Source: Deltaproteobacteria bacterium
GTDB taxonomy: Bacteria > Desulfobacterota > Binatia > JACPRU01
Direction: 5' to 3'
Length of the DNA: 36,323 nucleotides
NCBI GenBank assembly: GCA_016189835.1
Contig: JACPRU010000025.1
Span: 1-36,323, forward strand
Shown here: positions 8,112-15,908 of the stretch, in pieces
Numbering within the stretch: the first letter of the stretch is position 1
How the letters are laid out: the number at the start of each line of letters is the position of its first letter
The notes under the pieces: model-generated
What the model was told of the DNA's origin: nothing
The model's input: only the letters and a program-made list of their open reading frames with translations
The model's database searches: none
Position numbers and translations under genes: made by a program

Positions 8112-8987
8112 TCACGCTTCGCGCCGGAACGCCAGCGTCGTCCAGCCGTCGATCGAGCGCCGCGCGTGCTCCCGCCAGCCCGACGTTCCGGCCGCCGCCA
8201 CCACCGCGTCGCGGTCGGCGTCGAGAAGCCCGGCGGCGACCAGCCAGCCGCGCGCCGCGGCGCGCTCGGCGAACCCGCCCATCGAGGCGCGCAGCAGCCC
8301 GGAGTAGAGGTTCGCGACGATCCATTCGAAGCGCCCGTTCACCGCCTCCAGCGAGCCGACCCGCAGCGTCACGACGTCCGCGAGGCCGTTCCGCGCGACG
8401 TTTCGCCGCGCGGCTTCGATCGCCACCGGATCGAGGTCGATGGCGGTCACCGCGCCCGCTCCGAGGCGGGCGGCGGCGATCGCGAGGATCCCGCTGCCGG
8501 TGCCGACGTCGAGCACCGCCGGCGCCGGTTCCCCCGTGCCGGCGATCTCCTCGATCGCCAGCAGGCAGCCGAGCGTCGATGCGTGCCGTCCGGTGCCGAA
8601 CGCCATCGCCGGCTCGATGACGACGTCCAGGCGGCCCCCGGCGTCCGGAGCGCTCCACGGCGGGCGGACGCGCAGCCGGGCGCCCACGTCCAGCGGAGCG
8701 AAGCCCTGCTTCCAGCCCTCCGCCCAGTCTTCCTCGTCGATCCGCGCGATCGCCGGCGACGCCGCGGCGCAGCCGGGAAAGAACTCCTCGAGCTGCCGCA
8801 GCCAGCCGCCGATCTCTTCGCCGAGCGCGCCGCTCTCGGCCTCGGCGGCGAAGTGCGCGCGCAGCCGCACGCGCTCGCCCGCCCCCTCCTCGATCACTCC
8901 GGGCGCTCCGCGCTCCACCAGCCGCAGCGACAGCGCGTCGGCGGCCGCCGGCGGCACCTCGATCGAGACCTCGAGCCAGCGCCGCAT
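8112..8987 (-). CDS. prmA: Ribosomal protein L11 methyltransferase
   Basis: A 291-residue protein with the PrmA layout: an N-terminal substrate-recognition domain (WLEVSIEVPPAAADALS...), the linker DWAEGWKQGFAP, then IEPAMAFGTGRHAST and motif I VLDVGTGSGILAIAA. It trimethylates Lys and N-terminal groups of ribosomal protein L11 with SAM. The usual catalytic-region motif NILxxxL appears here as NLYSGLL, a mild deviation. The ATG at 8987 starts the prmA-rsmE-gshB run. The gene diverges from the phosphodiesterase at 9050 across about 60 bp. Confidence 0.93.
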   Translation of the reverse strand: MRRWLEVSIEVPPAAADALSLRLVERGAPGVIEEGAGERVRLRAHFAAEAESGALGEEIGGWLRQLEEFFPGCAAASPAIARIDEEDWAEGWKQGFAPLDVGARLRVRPPWSAPDAGGRLDVVIEPAMAFGTGRHASTLGCLLAIEEIAGTGEPAPAVLDVGTGSGILAIAAARLGAGAVTAIDLDPVAIEAARRNVARNGLADVVTLRVGSLEAVNGRFEWIVANLYSGLLRASMGGFAERAAARGWLVAAGLLDADRDAVVAAAGTSGWREHARRSIDGWTTLAFRREA

Positions 8988-9049
8988 GCGCGGGATGATG
9001 GCACAGAGCGCTATCGGATTCGACGCCGGGGTCAGCTAGAGTGCCGCGC

Positions 9050-9796
9050 ATGAGCGCCCGCCGCCGGCTGCTGCGCATCGCCCACCGCGGCGCGTCCGGG
9101 CACTGCCCGGAGAACACCCGCGTGGCGTTCCTGCGCGCCATCGAGAGCGGCGCGGACATGGTCGAGCTCGATTGCCAGCGGACGCGCGACGGGGCCCTGG
9201 TGATCCTCCACGACGAGACGCTGGAGCGCACCACCAACGGCCGGGGGCGAGTGCGGGACCGCACGCTGAAGGAGCTGAAGGCGCTCGACGCCGGCTCGTG
9301 GTTCGCCAGCCGGTTCGCCGGCGAGGAGGTGCTGACGCTCGAGCAGGCGATCGAGATCCTGCGCGGGCACGTCGAGCTGAACCTCGAGATCAAGGGCGAG
9401 GACGCCCCCGGCCGGATCGAGATCCAGTGCGTGGGCGTGGTGCGCAGCCTGCGCTTCTTCGAGCGGACGGTCTTCTCCTCGTTCTCGGCCGCGCGCATGC
9501 GGCTGGTCCGCGACCTCGCCGACGACGCCCGCATCGGCGTGCTGATGGACGCCGACACCCGCTGGAGCGACGGCTTGGCCCTGGCGGCGCAGCTCGGCGC
9601 CGAGGCGCTGCACCCGGAACGCTCGCTGGTCCGCGCGGAGACCGTCGCCGAAGCGCACCGCCGCGGCTTGCAGGTGCGGGTCTGGACGGTCAACCGTGCC
9701 GAGGAGGTGGAGTCGCTCGCCGCGGCCGGCGTGGACGGCATCTTCACCGACTTCCCCGAGCGGCTGCTGCGAGTGAGCGCGGGAAAGCATCCTTGA
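9050..9796 (+). CDS. Glycerophosphodiester phosphodiesterase
   Basis: A 248-residue GDPD-family TIM barrel. It has the catalytic/metal signatures [39 protein letters not shown] (split by a Glu-x-Asp metal pair and the catalytic His) and LNLEIK, and it ends with [11 protein letters not shown] and GIFTDFPE. It cleaves glycerophosphodiesters to glycerol-3-phosphate and an alcohol. There is no signal peptide, so it should be a cytoplasmic UgpQ-like enzyme rather than periplasmic GlpQ. ATG at 9050 is preferred over the in-frame GTG at 9041. Its stop codon lies inside a TTGACT that may be the -35 box for rpsU. Confidence 0.93.
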   Translation: MSARRRLLRIAHRGASGHCPENTRVAFLRAIESGADMVELDCQRTRDGALVILHDETLERTTNGRGRVRDRTLKELKALDAGSWFASRFAGEEVLTLEQAIEILRGHVELNLEIKGEDAPGRIEIQCVGVVRSLRFFERTVFSSFSAARMRLVRDLADDARIGVLMDADTRWSDGLALAAQLGAEALHPERSLVRAETVAEAHRRGLQVRVWTVNRAEEVESLAAAGVDGIFTDFPERLLRVSAGKHP

Positions 9797-9821
9797 CTCG
9801 GCCGCCGATTTCTCCGAGACT
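9793..9821 (+). promoter_or_regulatory. Candidate sigma-70-type promoter for rpsU-cvpA-dnaG
   Basis: TTGACT at 9793-9798 is one base from the -35 consensus. After 17 nt comes GAGACT (9816-9821), which keeps only the second A, the fourth A and the last T of a -10 box. The position, 34 bp before the rpsU start, is sensible. The weak -10 makes this tentative. Confidence 0.35.
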
Positions 9822-9854
9822 ACGGAATTCCTCTCGAGGGGGGTGAAGTCACCG

Positions 9855-10052
9855 ATGCCCGGTGTACGGGTCAAGGAAAACGAGCCGATCGAAAGCGCCA
9901 TTCGCCGTTTCAAGAAGCAGTGCGAGAAGGCGGGAATTCTCGCCGAGCTGCGCAAGCGCGAGCACTACGAGAAGCCGAGCGTTCGCCGCAAGAAGAAGGC
10001 GCTGGCCGCGAAGAAGCGCGCGCTGCGGCGTGCCAGCCGCAGTTTTCACTGA
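9855..10052 (+). CDS. rpsU: 30S ribosomal protein S21
   Basis: A 65-residue basic protein that starts [19 protein letters not shown], continues [23 protein letters not shown] and ends in an Arg/Lys-rich tail, the full bS21 pattern. S21 sits on the 30S platform near the 3' end of 16S rRNA and helps initiation. ATG at 9855 matches the family N-terminus and is preceded by a G-rich GGGGGGTGA about 9 nt upstream; an in-frame GTG at 9843 would add four residues. It is the first gene of the rpsU-cvpA-dnaG group, a variant of the macromolecular synthesis operon. Confidence 0.96.
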   Translation: MPGVRVKENEPIESAIRRFKKQCEKAGILAELRKREHYEKPSVRRKKKALAAKKRALRRASRSFH

Positions 10053-10076
10053 GCCCGCCCGGATGGGTCCAGAGCG

Positions 10077-10694
10077 GTGAACCTACTCGACTTCGCCGTT
10101 CTGGCCCTCCTCCTCCTCCTCCTCGTCCGCGGTTACTCGCGGGGCTTCTTCCGCGAGCTGTTCAGCCTGGCGGCGTGGGGCGGCGCCGGCCTCGCCGGCT
10201 ACCTGCTCGGACCCGCGTTCGGGCCGGCGGTGAGCGCCCGCCTCGGCCTGCCGATCGCGATCGGCGAAGCGCTGGCGGCGCTCGGCATCTTCGCCGGCCT
10301 GTACCTGGCCTGCCAGCTCTGCGGCTTCGCCCTCCATCACCTCGCGCGCGCGCTGTTCCTCGGGCCGATCGACCGCGCGGGCGGGCTGCTGCTCGGCGCC
10401 GCCAAGGCGGTGGTCATCGCCGCGCTCTTCTGCATGGTCGTGACTTCGCGTCGGGGCTGGCCCGCCTTGAGCGAGCGGGTGCATGATTCACCGATGCTCT
10501 CGGGCCTGGTCGAGGAAGCCTGGAACGTGGTCGCCATCGCCCGCGAGTCGAGCGGAATGCAGCCGATCTGGCGCCACCCGTACTCCCGGGCCGAGATCGA
10601 GGCGCGACAGGCGCTGAGCCGCTTCCTCACCCCGAAGCCGTCGCCGACCGCGCCGCCGCGGGCGCGCGGGGCCGCGCCCGGAGGGCGCGAGTGA
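10077..10694 (+). CDS. cvpA: CvpA family membrane protein
   Basis: A 205-residue inner-membrane protein. It starts MNLLDFAVLALLLLLLVRGYSRGFFRELFSLAAW (given here as two joined motifs: the first helix, then RGYSRGFFREL), the hallmark of CvpA/colicin V production proteins. Four helices lie in the first ~125 residues, followed by a soluble Pro/Arg-rich tail. CvpA is an envelope maintenance protein of uncertain mechanism. The GTG start at 10077 lies 24 nt after rpsU, and the stop overlaps the dnaG start (GTGA), so it is coupled to dnaG. Confidence 0.9.
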   Translation: MNLLDFAVLALLLLLLVRGYSRGFFRELFSLAAWGGAGLAGYLLGPAFGPAVSARLGLPIAIGEALAALGIFAGLYLACQLCGFALHHLARALFLGPIDRAGGLLLGAAKAVVIAALFCMVVTSRRGWPALSERVHDSPMLSGLVEEAWNVVAIARESSGMQPIWRHPYSRAEIEARQALSRFLTPKPSPTAPPRARGAAPGGRE

Positions 10695-12436
10695 GCGGAC
10701 GCGTGGCCGACGACAAGATCGGCGAGGTGCGCGACCGCACCAGCCTCGTCGAGATCGTCTCGCGCTACACCGCGCTCAAGCGCACCGGCCGCAACCACAC
10801 CGGGCTCTGCCCGTTCCACTCCGAGAAGACGCCGTCGTTCAGCGTCAGCGAGGAGCGCGGCCTCTTCTACTGCTTCGGCTGCCAGGCGAGCGGCGACGTC
10901 TTCAAGTTCGTCATGCTCAAGGAGAACCTGACGTTCCCCGAAGCGCTCGAGCGGCTGGCGGGCGAGGTCGGCGTCGAGCTGCCGAAGCGGCCGGCCGACG
11001 AGCGCCGCGAGCAGGGCCGCGAGCGCCTGCTGCGGGTGACCGCGTTCGCCGCGAAGTTCTTCGAGCGCTCGCTCTGGGAGACCGCGGCCGGGGCTACGGC
11101 CCGCGAGTACCTGGTGCAGCGGAAGATCGCCGAGGCGACGGCGCGCGGCTTCTCCTTGGGCTACGCGCCCCCGGACGGGCTGGCGCACGCGCTCGAGAAG
11201 GCCGGCGCGCCGCTCGGCGACGCCGAGGCGATCGGTCTCATCGGCCGCTCGAGTCGCGGCGGCGGATGGTTCGACCGCTTCCGCCATCGGCTGATGTTCC
11301 CGATCACCGATCTGGCCGGCAAGGTGACCGCGTTCGGCGGGCGGCTGCTGCCGCCGACCGAGGACCAGGCCAAGTACCTGAACTCGTCCGATTCCCCGCT
11401 CTTCCACAAGGGGCGCTCGGTGTTCGGGCTGGCCGCCGCGCGCGACGCGATCCACCGGCGGAACCGCGTCGTGCTGGTGGAGGGTTACATCGACGTGATC
11501 GCGCTCGCGCAGGCCGGGTTGGGCAACGTCGTCGCGCCGCTCGGCACCTCGCTCACCGCCGATCAGGTCCGTCTGCTCAAGCGCTTCACCGACGACTTCG
11601 TGGTGCTGTTCGACGCCGACCGCGCCGGCCTCGCCGCCGCGGCGCGCGGCTTCGAGGTGTTCGCCACGGCGGGCATCTTCGCCCGGGCGGCGTTCCTGCC
11701 GCAAGGCCACGACCCCGACACGTTCGTGCACCAGGCGGGGCTCGAGGCGCTCGAGCGGCTCCTCGAGCGCTCCTCCCCGCTCGTCGATCACTACCTGCGC
11801 TCGCTCGCCGCTGCCGACGCACCGCTCGCCGAGCGCGCGCGCGGCGCCCAGAAGGTCGCCGAGCTGTGCGCCCGCCTCGACGACCCGATCTTCGTCGGCC
11901 TGCTGGTGCGCCGCGCCGCCGAGCACCTCGACCTGCCCGAGGAGCAGCTGAAAACGCGGGAGCGCACGAAACGACCGCCGCCGGACGCATCGACGCCGGC
12001 ACCGCACGCGCGGGCTTTCTCCAGCCACGAGACGCTGATCCTCGAGCTGCTGCTCGTCCGCCCGGAGCTGAAGCACCGCCTGCCCGACGACGCCGAGCGA
12101 CTGTTCGCGAGCCCGGAGGCGCGCGCGCTGTTCGAGCGCGTTCGAGCGGCCGACGATTCGCACCCGCCGTCGCAGCTCGTCGGCGATCTGCCCCGCGAGG
12201 CCGCGGCGCGCGTGGCGCGCGCCTGGCTCGGCGAAGAGGAGATCTACGCGGCGGCGGAGCAGACGCTCGACGATTGCCTGGCCAGGCTCGCGGGTCGCGC
12301 GCGGGAAGCGCGCCTGCGGGCGCTCACGCGCGAGATCCGCGACGCCGAGAGCCGTGGAGACACGGCGCAGCTCGGCACGCTGCTCGCCGAGAAGCAGCGG
12401 CTCGCGGCCTCCAAGCCGCCGACCGCCGAGCACTAG
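10691..12436 (+). CDS. dnaG: DNA primase DnaG
   Basis: A 581-residue primase that makes RNA primers at the replication fork. The CHC2-type zinc-binding domain has Cys40, His43, Cys61 and Cys64 (CPFH...CFGC). The catalytic core contains KYLNSSDSPLFHKG and the Toprim metal residues Glu264 (VEGYIDV), Asp308 and Asp310 (FDADRAG). The C-terminal helicase-interaction region is present but diverged. GTG at 10691 overlaps the cvpA TGA by 4 nt. The usual downstream partner rpoD is not here; a tRNA gene follows instead. Confidence 0.97.
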   Translation: MSGRVADDKIGEVRDRTSLVEIVSRYTALKRTGRNHTGLCPFHSEKTPSFSVSEERGLFYCFGCQASGDVFKFVMLKENLTFPEALERLAGEVGVELPKRPADERREQGRERLLRVTAFAAKFFERSLWETAAGATAREYLVQRKIAEATARGFSLGYAPPDGLAHALEKAGAPLGDAEAIGLIGRSSRGGGWFDRFRHRLMFPITDLAGKVTAFGGRLLPPTEDQAKYLNSSDSPLFHKGRSVFGLAAARDAIHRRNRVVLVEGYIDVIALAQAGLGNVVAPLGTSLTADQVRLLKRFTDDFVVLFDADRAGLAAAARGFEVFATAGIFARAAFLPQGHDPDTFVHQAGLEALERLLERSSPLVDHYLRSLAAADAPLAERARGAQKVAELCARLDDPIFVGLLVRRAAEHLDLPEEQLKTRERTKRPPPDASTPAPHARAFSSHETLILELLLVRPELKHRLPDDAERLFASPEARALFERVRAADDSHPPSQLVGDLPREAAARVARAWLGEEEIYAAAEQTLDDCLARLAGRAREARLRALTREIRDAESRGDTAQLGTLLAEKQRLAASKPPTAEH

Positions 12437-12507
12437 GAGTCCCCGCGGCAGCGTGCTAGAAGGACCCGTTACGCCACGCGCCGCACAAATACCCCCAAGG
12501 CTCACCC

Positions 12508-12581
12508 GGGCCCATAGCTCAGTTGGTCAGAGCGGCCGGCTCATAACCGGTTGGTCCCAGGTTCGAGTCCTGGTGGGCCCA
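12508..12581 (+). tRNA. tRNA with CAU anticodon, probably tRNA-Ile2 (lysidine type)
   Basis: A 74-nt cloverleaf: acceptor GGGCCCA/TGGGCCC, D-arm AGCTC...GAGC, anticodon stem GCCGG/CCGGT around CTCATAA (anticodon CAT), T-loop TTCGAGT, discriminator A, CCA not encoded. The variable arm lacks initiator features such as a 1-72 mismatch and three G-C pairs in the anticodon stem ending at the loop. C4-G69 and C5-G68 in the acceptor fit the TilS recognition pairs of tRNA-Ile2, so I favour Ile(CAU->k2C-AU) over elongator Met. The sequence alone does not settle this. Confidence 0.9.
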
Positions 12582-12609
12582 CTCGCCGCGGCGAATCCGA
12601 GGAAGACGG

Positions 12610-13371
12610 TTGGCTAGCCCGATCCAGCAGCTCTACGCCCTACAACACGTCGATACGGAGCTCCGGGCGTTGCGGCTCGAGCTCGGCGCCCTCGAGGGTG
12701 CGGCCGCGGAGGTGAAGACCGCGGTCGGCGCCAAGCGCTCGGTGACCCAGGCCAAGCGCCAGGAGGTCGCCGAGCTGGAACGCCAGCGGCGCGACGTCGA
12801 GACCAGGCTCGGCGAGGAGGAAGAGAAGACCAAGGACCGCCGCATGCGGATGCAGCGCATCCGCAACGAGAAGGAGCTCGGCGCGCTGCGGCGCGAGGTC
12901 GAGATCAGCCGAGAGCTCTCCGCGCAGCTCGAGGAGAGCCTGCTGCGGATCCTCGACGGCGGCGACGGCAAGCTCGGGGAGCTGAAGGTGCTCGAAGACG
13001 ACCTGGCCGCGGCCGAGCGGCAGCTCGTGGCGGTCGAGCAGCAGCTCGCCGAGCGCCGGCAGGCGCTCGCCGCCGACCTCGAGCGCCTGACCGCCGAGCG
13101 CGCCCGCGCCGCCGCGCAGCTCGAGGAGGGCGTGCGCCAGCGCTACGACCTGCTCTTCGAGCGCAAGGGCGGCCTTGCGGTCGTCGAGGTGCGTAAAGAA
13201 GGAGACTGCGGCGGCTGTCGCATGCGCGTGCCCCCGCAGCTCATCACCCAGATTCACCGCAACGCCGACGTCGTCTTCTGCCCGAGCTGCCAGCGGATCC
13301 TCTGCGTCCCGGCCTCGACGTCGTCCGGCGGCGCTACGCGGCGATCTTCTTCAGCAGATACGCCTGGATGA
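12610..13371 (+). CDS. Coiled-coil hairpin zinc-ribbon protein (CT398-like)
   Basis: A 253-residue protein. Residues 1 to ~185 are a long heptad-rich coiled coil with a break near residues 117-120 (DGGDGK) that lets it fold as a hairpin. Then comes a C4 zinc ribbon: Cys200 and Cys203 (CGGC), and Cys224 and Cys227 (CPSC). This is the widespread zf-RING_7/CT398-like family, often found near RNA and DNA housekeeping genes; proposed roles in RNA processing or translation are unproven. The TTG start at 12610 follows GAGGAAG at good distance. The 3' end overlaps prfB on the other strand by 38 nt. Confidence 0.88.
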   Translation: MASPIQQLYALQHVDTELRALRLELGALEGAAAEVKTAVGAKRSVTQAKRQEVAELERQRRDVETRLGEEEEKTKDRRMRMQRIRNEKELGALRREVEISRELSAQLEESLLRILDGGDGKLGELKVLEDDLAAAERQLVAVEQQLAERRQALAADLERLTAERARAAAQLEEGVRQRYDLLFERKGGLAVVEVRKEGDCGGCRMRVPPQLITQIHRNADVVFCPSCQRILCVPASTSSGGATRRSSSADTPG

Positions 13372-14438
13372 AGCGGTCGATGTCGCCGTCGAGCACGGCG
13401 TCGGTGTTGCCGACCTCGAGACCGGTGCGCAGGTCCTTCACCAGCCGGTAGGGATGCAGCACGTAGGAGCGGATCTGGCTGCCGAAGCTGATGTCCTTCT
13501 TGCCCTTGGTCAGTTCGGCCATCTTCTCGCGCTGCTTGTCCATCTCGAGCTCGTAGACCTTCGCGCGCAGGATCTTCATCGCCATCGCCCGGTTCTTGTG
13601 CTGTGAGCGCTCGTTCTGGCACGCCACCACGATTCCGGTCGGCAGGTGGGTGAGCCGCACCGCCGAGTCCGTCTTGTTCACGTGCTGCCCGCCCGCCCCG
13701 CTCGAGCGGTAGGTGTCGACCCGTAGGTCCTCGTCGCGAATCTCGACCTCGATCTCGTCCTCGATCTCGGGATAGACGAACACCGAGGCGAACGAGGTGT
13801 GGCGGCGGGCATTGGCATCGAACGGCGAGATGCGCACCAGGCGGTGGATGCCGGCCTCGGCCTGGAGGTATCCGTAGGCGTAGGCGCCCTCCACCGTGAA
13901 CGTCGCGTTCTTGATGCCGCCGCCCTCCCCCGGCTGCAGGTCCACGGTCTCGGTCTTGAAGCCGCGGCGCTCGGCCCAGCGCAGGTACATGCGCAGCAGC
14001 ATCTCCGCCCAGTCCTGCGCCTCGGTGCCGCCCGCTCCGGGATGCACGGTGACGATCGCGTTGCCCGCATCGTGCTCGCCGCCGAGCATCTGCTGAAGCT
14101 CCATCTCGCCGAGGAACCGCTCGACCTCGAGCGCCTTGGCCTCCGCCTCGGCGCGGCCCTCCTCGTCGCCCTCGGCCCCCACCTCGAGGAACACCCGGCC
14201 ATCGCCGAGCCCGCGGGACAGGCGCTTCCACGCGTCGAGCGTCGCCTGGATCCGCGAGCGCTCCCGCAGCAGCTGCTGCGCGGCCTCCTGACGGTTCCAG
14301 AGATCCGGAGCGGCGCTCTTCTCGGCGAGCTCGGCCGCCCGCTGCTCTAGCCTGGCGACGTCAAAGATGCCTCCCGAGCGTGGCGATGCGCTTCTCGAGA
14401 TCGTCCAGCTTGTCGCGAACCTCACCGACGGAAAGCAT
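13334..14438 (-). CDS. prfB: Peptide chain release factor 2, expressed by programmed +1 frameshift
   Basis: RF2 releases nascent chains at UGA and UAA. The first 25 codons start with ATG at 14438 (MLSVGEVRDKLDDLEKRI...) and run into an in-frame TGA at 14361-14363. A +1 shift at CTT-TGA-C leads into the long second frame (DVARLEQRAAEL...), which contains HPGAGGTEAQDW, the SPF anticodon-like tripeptide (VRISPFDAN), the catalytic GGQ (SSGAGGQHVNKTDS) and a normal C-terminus. The full product is about 367 residues, the usual RF2 length. The alternative N-terminus read continuously in the second frame is not RF2-like. It follows ybeY by 17 nt. Confidence 0.96.
14360..14375 (-). promoter_or_regulatory. 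Programmed +1 frameshift site of prfB
   Basis: On the minus strand the site reads GGGAGGCATCTTTGAC. An internal Shine-Dalgarno-like GGGAGG lies three bases before the slippery CTT, followed by TGA and C. This matches the known autoregulatory RF2 site (AGGGGG-TAT-CTT-TGA-C in E. coli). Slow decoding of UGA when RF2 is scarce favours the shift and raises RF2 synthesis. Confidence 0.93.
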
Positions 14439-14455
14439 GCCGCCTGCATACAACA

Positions 14456-14920
14456 TCAGGAGAAGGGCCGCGAGTACCCCCGTCGACCGTGCCCGAGGAG
14501 CGTCCGCATCTCGCTCTCCTTCCGCTTCATGCGCCGCTCCTCGCGGGACGAGATCTCGTGGTCGTAGCCGGCGAGGTGCAGGATGCCGTGGACGAGCAGG
14601 CGATCCACTTCCTCGGCGAGCGTGACGCCGTTCTCCGCGGCCTGGCGAGAGGCGGTGTCGAGCGAGATCACCACGTCGCCGAGCGCCGGCGACAGCGCGG
14701 CGAACTCGCCTTCCCGCAGCGAGAACGACAGCACGTCGGTGGAACGGTCCTGGCCGCGGTAGTCGCGGTTCAGCCCGTGGATCTCGGCGTCGTGGACCAG
14801 CCGCAGGCTGAGCTCGCCGCCGCCGAGCCCGAGCGCGTCAAGAACGATCCTCGCCGTGCGGGCGAGCCGCCGCCGGTTGATTCCCTTCGCGCAGGCCGTT
14901 CCCGACACGAGGACCGCCAT
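14456..14920 (-). CDS. ybeY: Endoribonuclease YbeY (rRNA maturation factor)
   Basis: A 154-residue metalloprotein with the YbeY core: LNRDYRGQDRSTDVLSFSL and the zinc site HGILHLAGYDH (His111, His115, His121). It matures the 3' end of 16S rRNA and takes part in 70S quality control. Length and N-terminus (elements up to IHGLN) are normal. The ATG at 14920 lies inside the phoH coding region, giving an 83-nt overlap, a long version of the common phoH-ybeY coupling. A short basic tail (GRRGYSRPFS) follows the last helix. Confidence 0.94.
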   Translation of the reverse strand: MAVLVSGTACAKGINRRRLARTARIVLDALGLGGGELSLRLVHDAEIHGLNRDYRGQDRSTDVLSFSLREGEFAALSPALGDVVISLDTASRQAAENGVTLAEEVDRLLVHGILHLAGYDHEISSREERRMKRKESEMRTLLGHGRRGYSRPFS

Positions 14921-15908
14921 TCGTCGCCTCCCCGCGGCTGTCCGCCTCGGCGGCGCCGGCGCGCTCGTAGGCGGTGATGATGTCCTGCACCAGCCGATGG
15001 CGCACCACGTCCTTCTCGTTGAAGCTGATGAAGCGGATGCCCGGGATGTCGGCGAGGATCGCCACGGCGCGCTTGAGCCCCGACGACTTGCCGGCCGGCA
15101 GATCGATCTGCGTGACGTCTCCCGTCACCACCGCCTTCGAGCCGTAGCCGAGGCGCGTCAGGAACATCTTCATCTGCTCGTTGGTGGTGTTCTGCGCCTC
15201 GTCGAGGATGACGAAGGAGTCGTTCAGCGTGCGCCCGCGCATGAACGCCAGCGGCGCCACCTCGATCGTGCCGCGCTCGATCATCTTGCGCGCGCGGTCG
15301 AAGTCGACCATGTCGTGGAGCGCATCGTAGAGCGGGCGCAGATACGGATTCACCTTTTCGGCGAGGTCGCCGGGCAGGAAGCCGAGCTTCTCGCCCGCCT
15401 CCACCGCGGGCCGCGTGAGAATGATGCGCGCGTAGTTGTTCTTGGTGAGCTCGGCGACCGCCATGGCCATCGCCAGGTAGGTCTTGCCGGTTCCCGCCGG
15501 CCCGATGCCGAAGACGATGTCGTGGCCGCGGATCGCGTCGATGTAGACCTTCTGGTTCAGGCTCTTCGGCGTGATCACCCGCTTGTGCGCGGAGATGTAG
15601 ATGGTGTCGAGGAAGATGTCGCGCAGGTTGGCGCCGCGGTCGCTCGACAGGATGCGCACGGCGTAGTCGACGTCGCTCGGGTACACCGGGTAGCCTTTTT
15701 CGAGCAGGCCGCAGAGCTGCCTCACCACTCGTCCGGCCAGCTCGCGCTGCACCTCGTCGCCGCGGATCTGGATGGCGCCCGCGGAGGAGGCGATGCGCAC
15801 CCCGAGCAGCCGCTCGAGGCTGCGCAGATGCTCGTCCTGCTGGCCGGCGACCTGGTGAATGAGACGGTGGTCGTCGAACGCGATCTCGGTCGATCCTTCG
15901 TCGATCAA
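14838..15908 (-). CDS. phoH: PhoH-family ATPase (PhoH/YbeZ type)
   Basis: A 356-residue P-loop NTPase. An N-terminal domain (SLERLLGVRIASSAGAIQI...) precedes the ATPase core with Walker A GPAGTGKTYLA, the block LTRPAVEAGEKLGFLPGDL, Walker B FVILDEAQN and sensor VTGDVTQIDLP. The protein works with YbeY in RNA metabolism. The best start is TTG at 15908: it overlaps the alaS TGA by 4 nt (TTGA), and no ATG or GTG gives a better N-terminus. The last ~30 residues (after TAYERAG) form a low-complexity tail encoded in the overlap with ybeY. Confidence 0.92.
   Translation of the reverse strand: MIDEGSTEIAFDDHRLIHQVAGQQDEHLRSLERLLGVRIASSAGAIQIRGDEVQRELAGRVVRQLCGLLEKGYPVYPSDVDYAVRILSSDRGANLRDIFLDTIYISAHKRVITPKSLNQKVYIDAIRGHDIVFGIGPAGTGKTYLAMAMAVAELTKNNYARIILTRPAVEAGEKLGFLPGDLAEKVNPYLRPLYDALHDMVDFDRARKMIERGTIEVAPLAFMRGRTLNDSFVILDEAQNTTNEQMKMFLTRLGYGSKAVVTGDVTQIDLPAGKSSGLKRAVAILADIPGIRFISFNEKDVVRHRLVQDIITAYERAGAAEADSRGEATNGGPRVGNGLREGNQPAAARPHGEDRS

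Noticed and set aside
13334-14449. prfB read as one continuous frame from 14449
   Set aside because: Its first ~30 residues do not resemble RF2, whereas the frameshift reading gives a perfect N-terminus and the known recoding site.
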